This document shows, one piece after another, positions 46,251 through 53,522 of a DNA stretch of 53,837 bases; the first letter of the stretch is position 1; each line of letters starts with the position of its first letter. The notes below the pieces were generated by a model. The model was not told the DNA's origin. It searched no databases and worked only from the letters and a program-made list of their open reading frames with translations. The DNA is from Oligoflexia bacterium (lineage in GTDB: Bacteria > Bdellovibrionota > Bdellovibrionia > JABDDW01), in NCBI GenBank assembly GCA_034439615.1, contig JAWXAT010000031.1:131093-184929 (forward strand), read 5' to 3'. A program made the translations under genes and the position numbers.

Positions 46251-46677
46251 AAATGGTTGGCTGAGACCACATAAAACTTCAGCTCAAGAGATTTCAAATT
46301 TATTTGAAATCGTCGAGCGGGATCTTAGAGATGCCGAGGGTAATGTCTCTCCCGACTGGCAGTTTGGGATTGCTTATAATGCTACGCTTAAGCTTTGTAC
46401 TATTCTCCTTTACGCTAGCGGATATCGGCCTGAAAAAAATATGGCCCATTACCGCACGCTACAGGCATTGCCAGAAATCCTTGGAGATAAGTTTAAAAAG
46501 GATACGGACTATTTGGATGCCTGTCGTATAAAGAGAAATAGTGTTGAATATGATTTTGTTGGAGGCGCGACGGCTGCCGATGCCAAAGAGCTTATTCAAT
46601 ATGCTTTGGAGTTAAGAGAAAATATCCTTAATTGGTTGAAAAAGAGTCATCCAAATCTTCTACCAAAAAAGAAATAA
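46228..46677 (+). CDS. HEPN-domain protein, partner of the nucleotidyltransferase
   Basis: The 149-residue all-helical product resembles HEPN proteins paired with wHTH-MNT genes: DWQFGIAYNATLKLCTILLYASGYRP and ACRIKRNSVEYDFVGGATAADAKELIQYALELRENILNWL. HEPN ribonucleases have R-x4-6-H; here the arginine is in RNSVEY but tyrosine replaces histidine. RNase activity is therefore doubtful and the tyrosine could be a modification site. AAAGGA precedes two consecutive ATG codons at 46225 and 46228. The pair forms an operon at the distal end of island 1. Confidence 0.75.
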   Translation: MSLKQWAENGWLRPHKTSAQEISNLFEIVERDLRDAEGNVSPDWQFGIAYNATLKLCTILLYASGYRPEKNMAHYRTLQALPEILGDKFKKDTDYLDACRIKRNSVEYDFVGGATAADAKELIQYALELRENILNWLKKSHPNLLPKKK

Positions 46678-46811
46678 AATGATCCATTCGTGGAACGTCC
46701 CATGTCCACTGACCGTCAGTGACCGACTAGAGCGACAATTGAGTCATGGCAAGTTATTGAAGGCACACAAAACTGAAAATTAACAAACACTTAGAAAAGC
46801 GGATCGAGCAA

Positions 46812-46827
46812 CTCACCCTCTCCGCCA
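46812..46827 (+). repeat. attR1: second copy of the tRNA-Ser core
   Basis: An exact copy of CTCACCCTCTCCGCCA. The 63 bases ending here (46765-46827) align without gaps to 48711-48773 with 49 identities, so the flank inside island 1 is related to the flank inside island 2, as expected for arms bound by related integrases. Confidence 0.85.
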
Positions 46828-46832
46828 AATCT

Positions 46833-46864
46833 CCTTAACATATTAAATGTTAGGGATTTTTTTT
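46833..46864 (+). terminator. Intrinsic terminator just inside island 2
   Basis: CCTTAACAT (46833-46841) pairs with ATGTTAGGG (46847-46855; one G-T pair) around loop ATTAA, followed by A and eight T. It starts 5 bases after the att core. If island 2 once sat directly at the tRNA, this would have terminated the tRNA-Ser transcript. Confidence 0.8.
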
Positions 46865-47075
46865 AGATTAATTCCGTGAGCCCAATCGTGAGACGAGTGG
46901 AGTCCCTATTTAGACCGGGCACATTTACACGAGGTATAAATAGGTCCAACTCCAAGACACGTTAGCGATGGTTCTTCTATGCGACCATTGGGAGTCCCTA
47001 GTTTCTCGCGCTCACGACGTAAAAAAACCAGAATAAATCAATATCTTAGACGTTTATCCCGCCAATCATTACCCC
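46865..47075. other. Intergenic stretch with hairpin and direct repeat
   Basis: No gene is supported here. GGAGT/ACTCC (46899-46903/46949-46953) and CCTATTTA/TAAATAGG (46905-46912/46937-46944) form a bulged stem with a 24-base loop. GGAGTCCCTA occurs at 46899-46908 and again at 46991-47000. A frame from 46979 continues into the toxin remnant, but its first 44 residues look non-coding. Confidence 0.4.
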
Positions 47076-47103
47076 TTGACTATACCACTAAGTGTTCTAT
47101 ACT
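47076..47103 (+). promoter_or_regulatory. Promoter of the toxin-antitoxin remnant
   Basis: TTGACT (47076-47081), 16 bases, TATACT (47098-47103) is near consensus. The dyad CACT-A-AGTG (47086-47094) lies in the spacer and may be an operator for the XRE protein. The predicted start of transcription falls at about the GTG of the toxin remnant, so the message may be leaderless. Confidence 0.6.
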
Positions 47104-47110
47104 ACTTGGT

Positions 47111-47230
47111 GTGTTGAATAGACTATTTGTAGAGTTATCTATATTCAAAAAGAAAGTGGATGCTTGGGGTGGCCCTAAGCTACTCAAGGCGATTCTGAAG
47201 GCGTTTGCACAGGCAGTAAAAGGAGAATGA
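47111..47230 (+). pseudogene. RelE/HigB-type toxin with internal deletion
   Basis: Only 39 codons remain, from GTG (or the following TTG) to TGA: MLNRLFVELSIFKKKVDAWG, then GPKLLKAILKAFAQAVKGE. The first part matches the start of RelE-like toxins paired with XRE antitoxins (MNRLFIELPIF...LLRKIQ). The end resembles the last helix of the same proteins. About 75 residues with the catalytic strands are missing, in frame, so no toxin is made. The TGA overlaps the antitoxin ATG. Confidence 0.6.
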
Positions 47231-47571
47231 CAATGAAGAAAACTAAATTAGACCAAGAACTTATAAAAGGAATGATGGAAGTAATGGCCCACCAAGAGGG
47301 TAAAATCACTTTGCGCACGACAAAGATGGAAATGCCTGAGCCACCTCCTGAATTATCGGGTGCTGCCATTTCAAAGATCAGGCTTAAAAAACTTCATATG
47401 AGCCAAGGGGCATTTGCAAAACTTTTGGGTGTGAGTGTTAGGGTTATTCAATCCTGGGAACAAGATGAAAAGAAACCCTCGAGTGCTGCAAGACGGTTGC
47501 TACAAGTGGCAGAAAAAAATCCAGATGCACTTTTATCTGCGGCTACCCCGCATAGAAAAAAAGCAGTCTAG
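47227..47571 (+). CDS. XRE-family antitoxin-like regulator (toxin partner deleted)
   Basis: The 114-residue product has an N-terminal helical part (DQELIKGMMEVMAHQEGKITLRTTKMEMPEPP) and a Cro/CI-type helix-turn-helix: ISKIRLKKLHMSQGAFAKLLGVSVRVIQSWEQDEKKPSSAARRLLQVAEKNP. This is the layout of the antitoxins encoded just downstream of RelE/HigB-type toxins. ATG at 47227 overlaps the toxin stop (ATGA); a second ATG at 47233 follows. With the toxin gene gutted, it may persist as an orphan repressor or protect against related toxins. Confidence 0.8.
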   Translation: MTMKKTKLDQELIKGMMEVMAHQEGKITLRTTKMEMPEPPPELSGAAISKIRLKKLHMSQGAFAKLLGVSVRVIQSWEQDEKKPSSAARRLLQVAEKNPDALLSAATPHRKKAV

Positions 47572-47656
47572 ATTCGTCTCACCGTGAGACAAGTCTGTCC
47601 ATAAAGGAAAATCTAGGTTTTCATACTATTTGTGGGTAATGTAAGTAGGTCGCTTT

Positions 47657-47983
47657 ATGATGCACGTTCTAGATGAGAAAAAAACAAGCTTCACACTAGT
47701 GCAAACAAATACCCTTGATAAGGAAAGCTGTGATTATCGGATAAAAAAAATTGAAAGAATTTTGAGAAATGGTAATCAAATTTACCTGGCGGGTATAGGC
47801 GATTTTCGTGAACACAGAAAAACAGGGTTGCGTAAATACACATTTCCCCGTTTTGGCACGGTTGAAGATAATGGCCGATCCCTTCAGTTTATTGCGATTA
47901 AGAATGAGCGCGATCAATGCTTTGGTGCATTCTCTGCAGAAGAGCAACCCTGTCCTCCAGAGCCATTTCCGATAAAAAACTGA
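47657..47983 (+). CDS. Hypothetical protein of island 2
   Basis: The 108-residue frame begins MMHVLDEKKTSFTLVQTNTL and contains YRIKKIERILRNGNQIYLAGIGDFREHRKTGLRKYTFPRF, a plausible alternating alpha/beta pattern. No family, signal peptide or membrane segment is apparent. No strong ribosome site precedes the ATG. Its last 70 bases overlap an antiparallel Phd-like frame; at most one is likely to be real there. Coding status uncertain. Confidence 0.4.
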   Translation: MMHVLDEKKTSFTLVQTNTLDKESCDYRIKKIERILRNGNQIYLAGIGDFREHRKTGLRKYTFPRFGTVEDNGRSLQFIAIKNERDQCFGAFSAEEQPCPPEPFPIKN

Positions 47984-48132
47984 TTTGCAGAATAGCGATC
48001 ACCATAAACGGGGAATCTTCGCAGCCCTGGGATTTCAATTTTCATTTTCTCAAACACATCTGCGTTTAATAAAACAAAGACTTCCCCGCTTTTGCGAGTG
48101 ATTTTAACAGGCTCGCTCCGTGCGGCTTCCAT
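47914..48132 (-). pseudogene. Phd/YefM-like antitoxin fragment
   Basis: The first 30 residues (MEAARSEPVKITRKSGEVFV, then LLNADVFEKMK) resemble the core of Phd-type antitoxins (AR-EPV-ITR-G-VFVLL). The N-terminal strand-helix that normally precedes this is missing because a stop lies ten codons upstream. The C-terminal 40 residues look unrelated and antisense to the neighbouring frame. No toxin gene adjoins. Likely a remnant. Confidence 0.3.
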
Positions 48133-48169
48133 CCACTCTTGTCGTATTTTATTGTGCTGCTATTGGAGG

Positions 48170-48661
48170 TTATTTTTTACCGGAAGCGGGCATTCGCTCG
48201 GGAGAAAAAGCTTTCTGTATGCGTGCCATGCGTTCAATATTGGCTTTTTCTTCCTGGTTTTGCTGGTTAATCACGTATTCTCGACGATATTTTTCTTGCT
48301 GTTGCTGCGAGGCCATTTGTTGCTTGATATATTGTTCCTCTTGCCTAGATTCATCGACATCAACATTTTTATACTCATTGTTGATGTAGTGAATGCGGGC
48401 CTGTTCATAGGCGGCTTGTTCTGCTTGGCGTTGTTTTTTGTTATCGAGGTAAGCTGCCTCTTCTAATTTTTTCTGATGTTCACGATCTTTTAAATACTGC
48501 AAGAAATCGGGATCTTCCTCTGCTCGAATGACATCTTCGATGTCGACTTGTTGGAGTTCAGAAAAATGCTTTCGCGAAGCTGCCCCGCGGGCTTTAACAA
48601 TATCTGCCCTGGTGACATCGGCCACGAAAAAAACGATAAGGAAAAGTCCCAAACAGTTCAT
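48170..48661 (-). CDS. Secreted coiled-coil hypothetical protein
   Basis: The 163-residue product has a signal peptide (MNCLGLFLIVFFVADVTRA, cleavage before DIVKA) and a Glu/Gln/Lys/Arg-rich helical body with strong coiled-coil character (LKDREHQKKLEEAAYLDNKK and EEQYIKQQMASQQQQEKYRR). The tail ends ERMPASGKK. It is probably periplasmic. It lies just inside the distal end of island 2, about 95 bases from the att core, and may be cargo. No family recognised. Confidence 0.6.
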   Translation of the reverse strand: MNCLGLFLIVFFVADVTRADIVKARGAASRKHFSELQQVDIEDVIRAEEDPDFLQYLKDREHQKKLEEAAYLDNKKQRQAEQAAYEQARIHYINNEYKNVDVDESRQEEQYIKQQMASQQQQEKYRREYVINQQNQEEKANIERMARIQKAFSPERMPASGKK

Positions 48662-48757
48662 ACTTACTTGTCGGCTAGTTCAATGCAAAAATTGAGTGTA
48701 GTTGGAAATTACACAAAACAGAGCACAAACAATCACTTAGAAATGCGGCCTGGGGCT

Positions 48758-48773
48758 CTCACCCTCTCCGCCA
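48758..48773 (+). repeat. attR2: third copy of the tRNA-Ser core
   Basis: Exact third copy of CTCACCCTCTCCGCCA; here the preceding base is T as in the tRNA, giving 17 shared bases. Ordinary chromosome (rsmG) resumes within 100 bases, so this is the outer boundary of the tandem islands. Confidence 0.85.
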
Positions 48774-48865
48774 CTTCAACTTGCCTTAGGGGGCCTCTTC
48801 CTTGGCATCATTATGTTGTGGGTAAAATTCTTTACTGATATCAATATACAAATTAAGGTATTTGA

Positions 48866-49480
48866 ATGTCTCAATTTAATAAACAAACACAAATAATGAT
48901 TGAACTTGGTTTTCGCGAAGAGGCATTGCCTCAACTTAAAGCATTTCTTGATTTACTATGGGCGGCTAATGACGAACTTAATCTGGTTAGTCGTAAGATG
49001 ACATTTGAAGATCTAATAGACAATCACGTTATAGATTGTCTATTGCCGCTTAAAAAATTTCCTCAAAACATAAAAACAGTTGCTGATTTTGGAACCGGTG
49101 GTGGTCTGCCTGGTATAATCTATGCCATTCAGTTTCCACAAATTGGTTTTCATCTTTTTGAAAAAAGTAAAAAGAAACAAGATTTTTTGAATCGCTGTAG
49201 CGCGATCGCTCCCAATATTGAAGTTAAAGGAGAAATTCCACCTGAATTAGGAAAAGTCGATCTTGTTGTCGCAAGAGCCTTTAAACCGCTAGATGTTTTA
49301 TTAGATGTGAGTCGCAGCCATTTTAATAGAGGTGGTAAATATTTTCTTTTAAAAGCGCGAAAAGAGAAAATTAATGAAGAGCTAGCCCAGGCGCAAAAAA
49401 AGTTTAAAGATCTTAAAGCCACAATTGAACCGTTAAAATCGCCAGTGCTTGATGTTGAGAGACATTTGCTGTTAATTTAA
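48866..49480 (+). CDS. rsmG: 16S rRNA (guanine-N7) methyltransferase RsmG
   Basis: RsmG methylates G527 of 16S rRNA; loss can give low-level streptomycin resistance in other bacteria. The 204-residue product has the family N-terminus with LLWAANDELNLVSRKMTFEDLIDNHVIDCL, the SAM-binding motif VADFGTGGGLPGIIYAI, and LVVARAFKPLDVLLD followed by KARKEK. AAGGTATTTGA precedes the ATG, a weak ribosome site. In many bacteria it adjoins mnmG and parAB; here it stands alone beside the island boundary and its end overlaps yheU by 9 bases. Confidence 0.93.
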   Translation: MSQFNKQTQIMIELGFREEALPQLKAFLDLLWAANDELNLVSRKMTFEDLIDNHVIDCLLPLKKFPQNIKTVADFGTGGGLPGIIYAIQFPQIGFHLFEKSKKKQDFLNRCSAIAPNIEVKGEIPPELGKVDLVVARAFKPLDVLLDVSRSHFNRGGKYFLLKARKEKINEELAQAQKKFKDLKATIEPLKSPVLDVERHLLLI

Positions 49481-49744
49481 ATTTTGATTTAAAAGACTGA
49501 TTTGTTTTTTCCAATCGATTTCATTCATAAGACTTACTGTCTCATCATTCGGATCATAAACGATTTTTATTTTTCCAGCAGCTAGTTGTTTTTTAACCCT
49601 TGCCACTTTTGATTCGTGGGGAAGCTCCGTGGCTCCATAGTCTGTACCTTCGCGTAAAATAAAATGATCGATTATTTTATCTAAGGCTTCAGTACTTATG
49701 GAGCTCATCGGAACTTCTACTGGTGGTGTGGGTTGTTCACTCAC
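49472..49744 (-). CDS. YheU/UPF0270 family protein
   Basis: The 90-residue product contains [58 protein letters not shown], which matches the YheU family ([21 protein letters not shown]...KV-VK-QL--G-----W----ETV). The N-terminus is slightly longer than in E. coli YheU. Function of the family is unknown. Its ATG overlaps the stop of the upstream subtilase gene (ATGA), so the two are co-translated. Confidence 0.85.
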   Translation of the reverse strand: [90 protein letters not shown]

Positions 49745-51039
49745 TTCAATGTCGTCTGTGCTTTTTTAACTGCAGCCGCAACGTCAAGTTGACCGCCGGT
49801 AATGACTTTGTCTTTCAAGTGTATGCTTGGCGATGCTGTTGATAAGACAATGTCTCTAGCTTGAATATAATTAAGCTTTGGATTAACAGCGTATACCATT
49901 GCAAGTGCGCCAGTAACATGAGGAGCTGCCATCGAGGTACCACTGAGTTCGCAATAGTAATGAGATAATCCGGAGCCGCTTCCACATGATGTCGTTTGAT
50001 ACATTGGACTAAAAGTACTATTCACTCTATCACCTGGGGCTGCAATGCTAACTGTGGCTGCACCGTAGTTTGAAAAATAGGCGAGCTTACCACCTGCATT
50101 ATTTGTGGCAGTAACACTGATAACATTAGCAAGATCAAAGCCTGAAGGATAATGAGGATACTTATCATGGTTTTTACCAGAATTTCCGGCAGCCGCAACA
50201 ATGAGTACACCTTTTTTCTGCGCATAAACAATAGCATCATAGAGTGATTGAACAAATTCGGACGTACCCCAACTGCAATTAATAACGCGAGCTCCGTTAT
50301 CAACAGCATAAACAATAGATTTTATAGCTGCTGCATCACTGCCTTCGCCGTTTGGTGCAATGAATTTCACTGTCATCAGGCTGACATTTCCAGAAACACC
50401 TATAATGCTACCGTTACCACCAAGGGCACCAATAGTGCCAGCAACGTGGGTACCGTGATAATGGTTTTCTCGTGGTAAACTTGAATTGGCTTCAAAGTTA
50501 TAGCCAAACACGTCGTCGACATAACCGTTACCATCATCATCTATTTTATTTTTTGACTTATCTTTTCCCTGAGCATCTAAACCGATTTCGCCTTTATTTT
50601 TCCAGAGATTATCTTTTAGTTCGCGATGCTCTAAGTAAGTACCCGTATCAGAAACGGCAACGATGACATTGCGATCACCGTGGGTGATTTTAAATGCATC
50701 TTTAAGCTTTATGGCTTCCATGTTCCACATTTGCTTCGCTTCATTTTCCCATGACCCGCCAAAAAGTTGGGGCGAATCATCAAGTTTAATGATTCCGTTT
50801 TTCTCGATGTACTCAATTACTGATGAGTGTTCATTTGTGAGGGCTTTAAGATTTTGCAATGACCCCGAGGCTACGGCCATATTGAGCTGTGGAATCGTGG
50901 ATACAATTTTAACGTTTAAGGTTTCTAAAGTTTGAAGGGAGTTCTGATTAATAGAGCTCTTAAACTTAATAATATATTCTGTGGCATTAACATTATGTGA
51001 GAAAAATATAAAAACACTTATTAGTAATAGATGTTTCAC
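49741..51039 (-). CDS. Secreted subtilisin-like serine protease (S8)
   Basis: The 432-residue protein has a signal peptide (MKHLLLISVFIFFSHNVNA), an I9-like inhibitory propeptide (EYIIKFKSSINQNSLQTLETLNV to about residue 85) and an S8 catalytic domain with Asp in VAVSDTGTYLEHREL, His in NHYHGTHVAGTIGALGG and Ser in ELSGTSMAAPHVTGALAMVYA; the oxyanion asparagine is in AAAGNSGKN. A calcium-binding-like DDDGNGYVDDVFGYNF loop lies after the Asp. It is probably exported and self-processed. Proteases of this kind are common in predatory bacteria, but substrate is unknown. Confidence 0.92.
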   Translation of the reverse strand: MKHLLLISVFIFFSHNVNATEYIIKFKSSINQNSLQTLETLNVKIVSTIPQLNMAVASGSLQNLKALTNEHSSVIEYIEKNGIIKLDDSPQLFGGSWENEAKQMWNMEAIKLKDAFKITHGDRNVIVAVSDTGTYLEHRELKDNLWKNKGEIGLDAQGKDKSKNKIDDDGNGYVDDVFGYNFEANSSLPRENHYHGTHVAGTIGALGGNGSIIGVSGNVSLMTVKFIAPNGEGSDAAAIKSIVYAVDNGARVINCSWGTSEFVQSLYDAIVYAQKKGVLIVAAAGNSGKNHDKYPHYPSGFDLANVISVTATNNAGGKLAYFSNYGAATVSIAAPGDRVNSTFSPMYQTTSCGSGSGLSHYYCELSGTSMAAPHVTGALAMVYAVNPKLNYIQARDIVLSTASPSIHLKDKVITGGQLDVAAAVKKAQTTLK

Positions 51040-51054
51040 ACATCCCCCTTTGTT

Positions 51055-51948
51055 TTAGAGATTAATATTTGCTGTTAGTGCAACAGTTGTTTTTTCAGCT
51101 TTCATGTCAGCCCAAACCCATTGAACATTTGGATATAAATAAAGATCCCGCGTTACAGAAATACCAACGCCTGTTGATTCTGTTGCGTCATCATGAATGA
51201 AAGTCTCAGGAGCTGAAGCCATATTGTAAAAAGTCAAACCACGATAAACAGTTCTGATGGAAAATGTTTTATTAAGCGTGTATTCAACAGACGGAAAAAG
51301 TGAAAATTGATCTTGTAGGCCACCCGTGTATTGAGTGTAAAACTCGCGGCTGTAAGATGCGTTTGCTGATAAATTCCATTTTGTATTTGGAATTGATTTT
51401 AAAATTGTATGATTCATTCCATATTCATATGCAAAATGCCGTTTTGTAGACGCCGCTGCAGTGTATCGTTGAACGATTGCAGTAAACACGTTTTGTAATC
51501 CGGCAGCTTTAAAAACTCTTCCGTATCCGAGATATGGATTTTCAACTTGTCCTTTTTGACCTTCATGAGAAGGGGTGAGCCACCCTACACCGACTCCTAA
51601 TAAAATATTGTCATGATCTGTGGCGCGATATTTAAATGCTACGGTTCCCGCAATTTTTGCTGGGTCGTACTCAAGAGCGCCTACATTGAGTTGGGGTCTT
51701 TCTTTACTCAAGGGCTCTTGAATTGAACCGCCATTATAAGTAAGTGCTGTTTGAATTGAGAGTAATTTTTTTGCGCCACTTGTTGCTCTTAAGCGAGCAT
51801 TTGTGATTTCTTGGTCGATATCTTTTCTTTTTGGAGTCGACTCTGTGGCAGAATTAATAGTTGTCGAGGTTGCACTGCTTGGTGTAGCTTCTTGAGCTTG
51901 AACGTTGAATGCAAAAAACAGAACTAAAAATCCTGTGATTGTTTTCAT
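51055..51948 (-). CDS. Predicted outer-membrane beta-barrel protein
   Basis: From ATG at 51948 (GGGAGA upstream) the 297-residue product has a signal peptide (MKTITGFLVLFFAFNVQAQ), a Ser/Thr-rich linker, and then alternating amphipathic strands with many aromatic residues (NVFTAIVQRYTAAASTKRHF and VEYTLNKTFSIRTVYRGLTF), typical of a barrel of roughly 12 strands. It ends ALTANINL. No specific family was recognised. It lies 15 bases upstream of the subtilase gene and may share its transcript. Confidence 0.7.
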   Translation of the reverse strand: MKTITGFLVLFFAFNVQAQEATPSSATSTTINSATESTPKRKDIDQEITNARLRATSGAKKLLSIQTALTYNGGSIQEPLSKERPQLNVGALEYDPAKIAGTVAFKYRATDHDNILLGVGVGWLTPSHEGQKGQVENPYLGYGRVFKAAGLQNVFTAIVQRYTAAASTKRHFAYEYGMNHTILKSIPNTKWNLSANASYSREFYTQYTGGLQDQFSLFPSVEYTLNKTFSIRTVYRGLTFYNMASAPETFIHDDATESTGVGISVTRDLYLYPNVQWVWADMKAEKTTVALTANINL

Positions 51949-52061
51949 TGGTCTCCCGTAATGGTAAGTTGATGTTAAGGCAATACCCCACATCTTAGTC
52001 ACATTGGCCTTTGGTAGGGGATAGAAAAAATAAATTCTAAACTTTGGTCGAGGAGATTTTC

Positions 52062-52253
52062 ATGGCTGCTGATTGGCAAAATAAAGTAAAAGAATGGAAG
52101 AAGACCTTTCCTTGGTACAAACGACTTCTATATTTCGTCGGTGGTTGGCCTCCAATGCATCAAATCACCTCTGAGCATACTTGGAAGCAATGGAGTGGCC
52201 GTTATGACAAGCCAGAGTATGACTGGAAGAATCATTCAGGTACTAAAAAATAA
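52062..52253 (+). CDS. Small hypothetical protein
   Basis: This 63-residue protein (MAADWQNKVKEWKKTFPWYK, then RLLYFVGGWPPMHQITSEHT and a Trp/Tyr-rich tail ending HSGTKK) is rich in tryptophan (7) and basic residues. GAGGAG lies 9 bases before the ATG at 52062; an in-frame start at 52044 lies before this site. No family recognised. It could be a small membrane-surface or nucleic-acid-binding protein. It is convergent with the next gene with no gap. Confidence 0.6.
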   Translation: MAADWQNKVKEWKKTFPWYKRLLYFVGGWPPMHQITSEHTWKQWSGRYDKPEYDWKNHSGTKK

Positions 52254-53522
52254 TTATATGATTCGGTAATCTTTGAGACCACGAAAAGTATGTTGAATGA
52301 TTGCTTTTAAAACCACAATCGTGGGAATTGCTAAGAGCACACCTGTCATACCAAACAACATTGATGCTGCCATGATTCCCAAGATTACAACCAGCGGGTG
52401 AAGATTCACTGCACCGCCTAATACGATTGGTTGAAAAACAATATTATCTAAAACTAAAACAATACCTATGACGACAAACACGGCCAGTGGCAAATTATCC
52501 ATATCAACCATTGGTAATATGGGTGAAATGTCCTCGGCAATCAGAGCGTAAGTTAAAGCAAAACTTAAACCTACTACCGGGCCAAGGAGAGGAATTGCTG
52601 TGGCAATACCTGCGAGTAGGCTGATGAGTAATGCCATCTTGATAGGAATCCCAACAATTACAAGCCCAAGCGCCATTGAGGCTGCGACGAGTCCGCATTC
52701 TAAAGATATTCCCCGTAGATATTTACCAATGGCATAGTCGACTTCTTCGCGCACCGTAAGTGCTAATTCAAAATAACGATTGGGAACTAGTTTGATAAAA
52801 AATTGTTGAATAGCTCCGTCATCTAAAAGAAAAACAACAAATACTATCGGCAATACAAACCAAATTGAAAGAATATTTACGATCGTTAACAAGAAGGATT
52901 GGTCTGAAGAAGTGCTTTTGTCGTTGCTCTTTGACGGTTTTGAAGCAGTGGTGCGAGGCTCTACTAATTTTTCTCGGTGCTTATTATTGGAGCGAAAATA
53001 CTGATAGTATTTTTCTGGAACAGGTTCGTAACCATCAACGCCATTATAATAATCTAAGAAGTCTTCAATTTGTTCAGGTGTCAACTCAAGATACTTATTA
53101 AGGCCTACGCGTAGAGGGTTAATGTCGCGAGAAATAAGATTGTAAAGCGCATTGCCTTGCCCGGTCGCTGGGTCAATGTTCATCATTTTTTCAAATTTTT
53201 CATTAAATTTATATTTCATACGAACGATGATCTCTAATTTTTCTTTATCATTAGGAATATTATCTTTTACAAACTTAACGCTCATTAATATTCCTCCTGT
53301 CAATATAGAGAACACGAGGACAACCCGAATTCCATTTGGCAACCATCGATATTTAAATGCAGTTTTCAGTGGCTTAAAAAGATACGCAAACAATACACCT
53401 AAAATTATTGGTAAGATAAGTGGTCTTAAAGACCAAACTAAAAAAGCGGCAATTGAAACTACTGTTATGGCAGTTATTGTATTAAATAAAATACCACGAA
53501 TTCGTCGATTGGGGTCGGTCAC
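52254..53522 (-). CDS. AI-2E/PerM family membrane protein
   Basis: The 422-residue product fits the AI-2E transporter family (DUF20): N-terminal helices (FNTITAITVVSIAAFLVWSLRPLILPIILGVLFAYLFKPL), a long soluble segment between about residues 95 and 215, and the conserved C-terminal half with GISLECGLVAASMALGLVIVGIP, LLAGIATAIPLLGPVVGL, and NLHPLVVILGIMAASMLFGMTGVLLAIPTIVVLK. Members have been linked to AI-2 export or Na+/H+ exchange. The soluble segment is longer than usual and Ser/Lys-rich at 195-210. It starts with GTG immediately after the stop of the upstream gene. Confidence 0.88.
   Translation of the reverse strand: MTDPNRRIRGILFNTITAITVVSIAAFLVWSLRPLILPIILGVLFAYLFKPLKTAFKYRWLPNGIRVVLVFSILTGGILMSVKFVKDNIPNDKEKLEIIVRMKYKFNEKFEKMMNIDPATGQGNALYNLISRDINPLRVGLNKYLELTPEQIEDFLDYYNGVDGYEPVPEKYYQYFRSNNKHREKLVEPRTTASKPSKSNDKSTSSDQSFLLTIVNILSIWFVLPIVFVVFLLDDGAIQQFFIKLVPNRYFELALTVREEVDYAIGKYLRGISLECGLVAASMALGLVIVGIPIKMALLISLLAGIATAIPLLGPVVGLSFALTYALIAEDISPILPMVDMDNLPLAVFVVIGIVLVLDNIVFQPIVLGGAVNLHPLVVILGIMAASMLFGMTGVLLAIPTIVVLKAIIQHTFRGLKDYRII

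Larger units (their letters stand above)
40737..46827. mobile_element. Genomic island 1 at tRNA-Ser (decayed integrative element)
   Basis: About 6.1 kb between the tRNA 3' end and the second core copy. It begins with fragments of two recombinases, then holds regulators (MarR, HxlR, wHTH-MNT), enzymes and gene remnants unlike the house-keeping genes around. Base composition is visibly richer in G+C between about 42120 and 43620. No intact integrase is present. Boundaries rest on the exact core repeats; mechanism is inferred. Confidence 0.8.
46828..48773. mobile_element. Genomic island 2 at tRNA-Ser (decayed integrative element)
   Basis: About 1.9 kb between the second and third core copies. 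It holds a broken toxin gene with intact antitoxin, two small unknown genes, and a Phd-like fragment. No recombinase was found. It lies distal to island 1, so it probably entered first and island 1 inserted later into the restored tRNA end; this order is inference. Confidence 0.7.
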
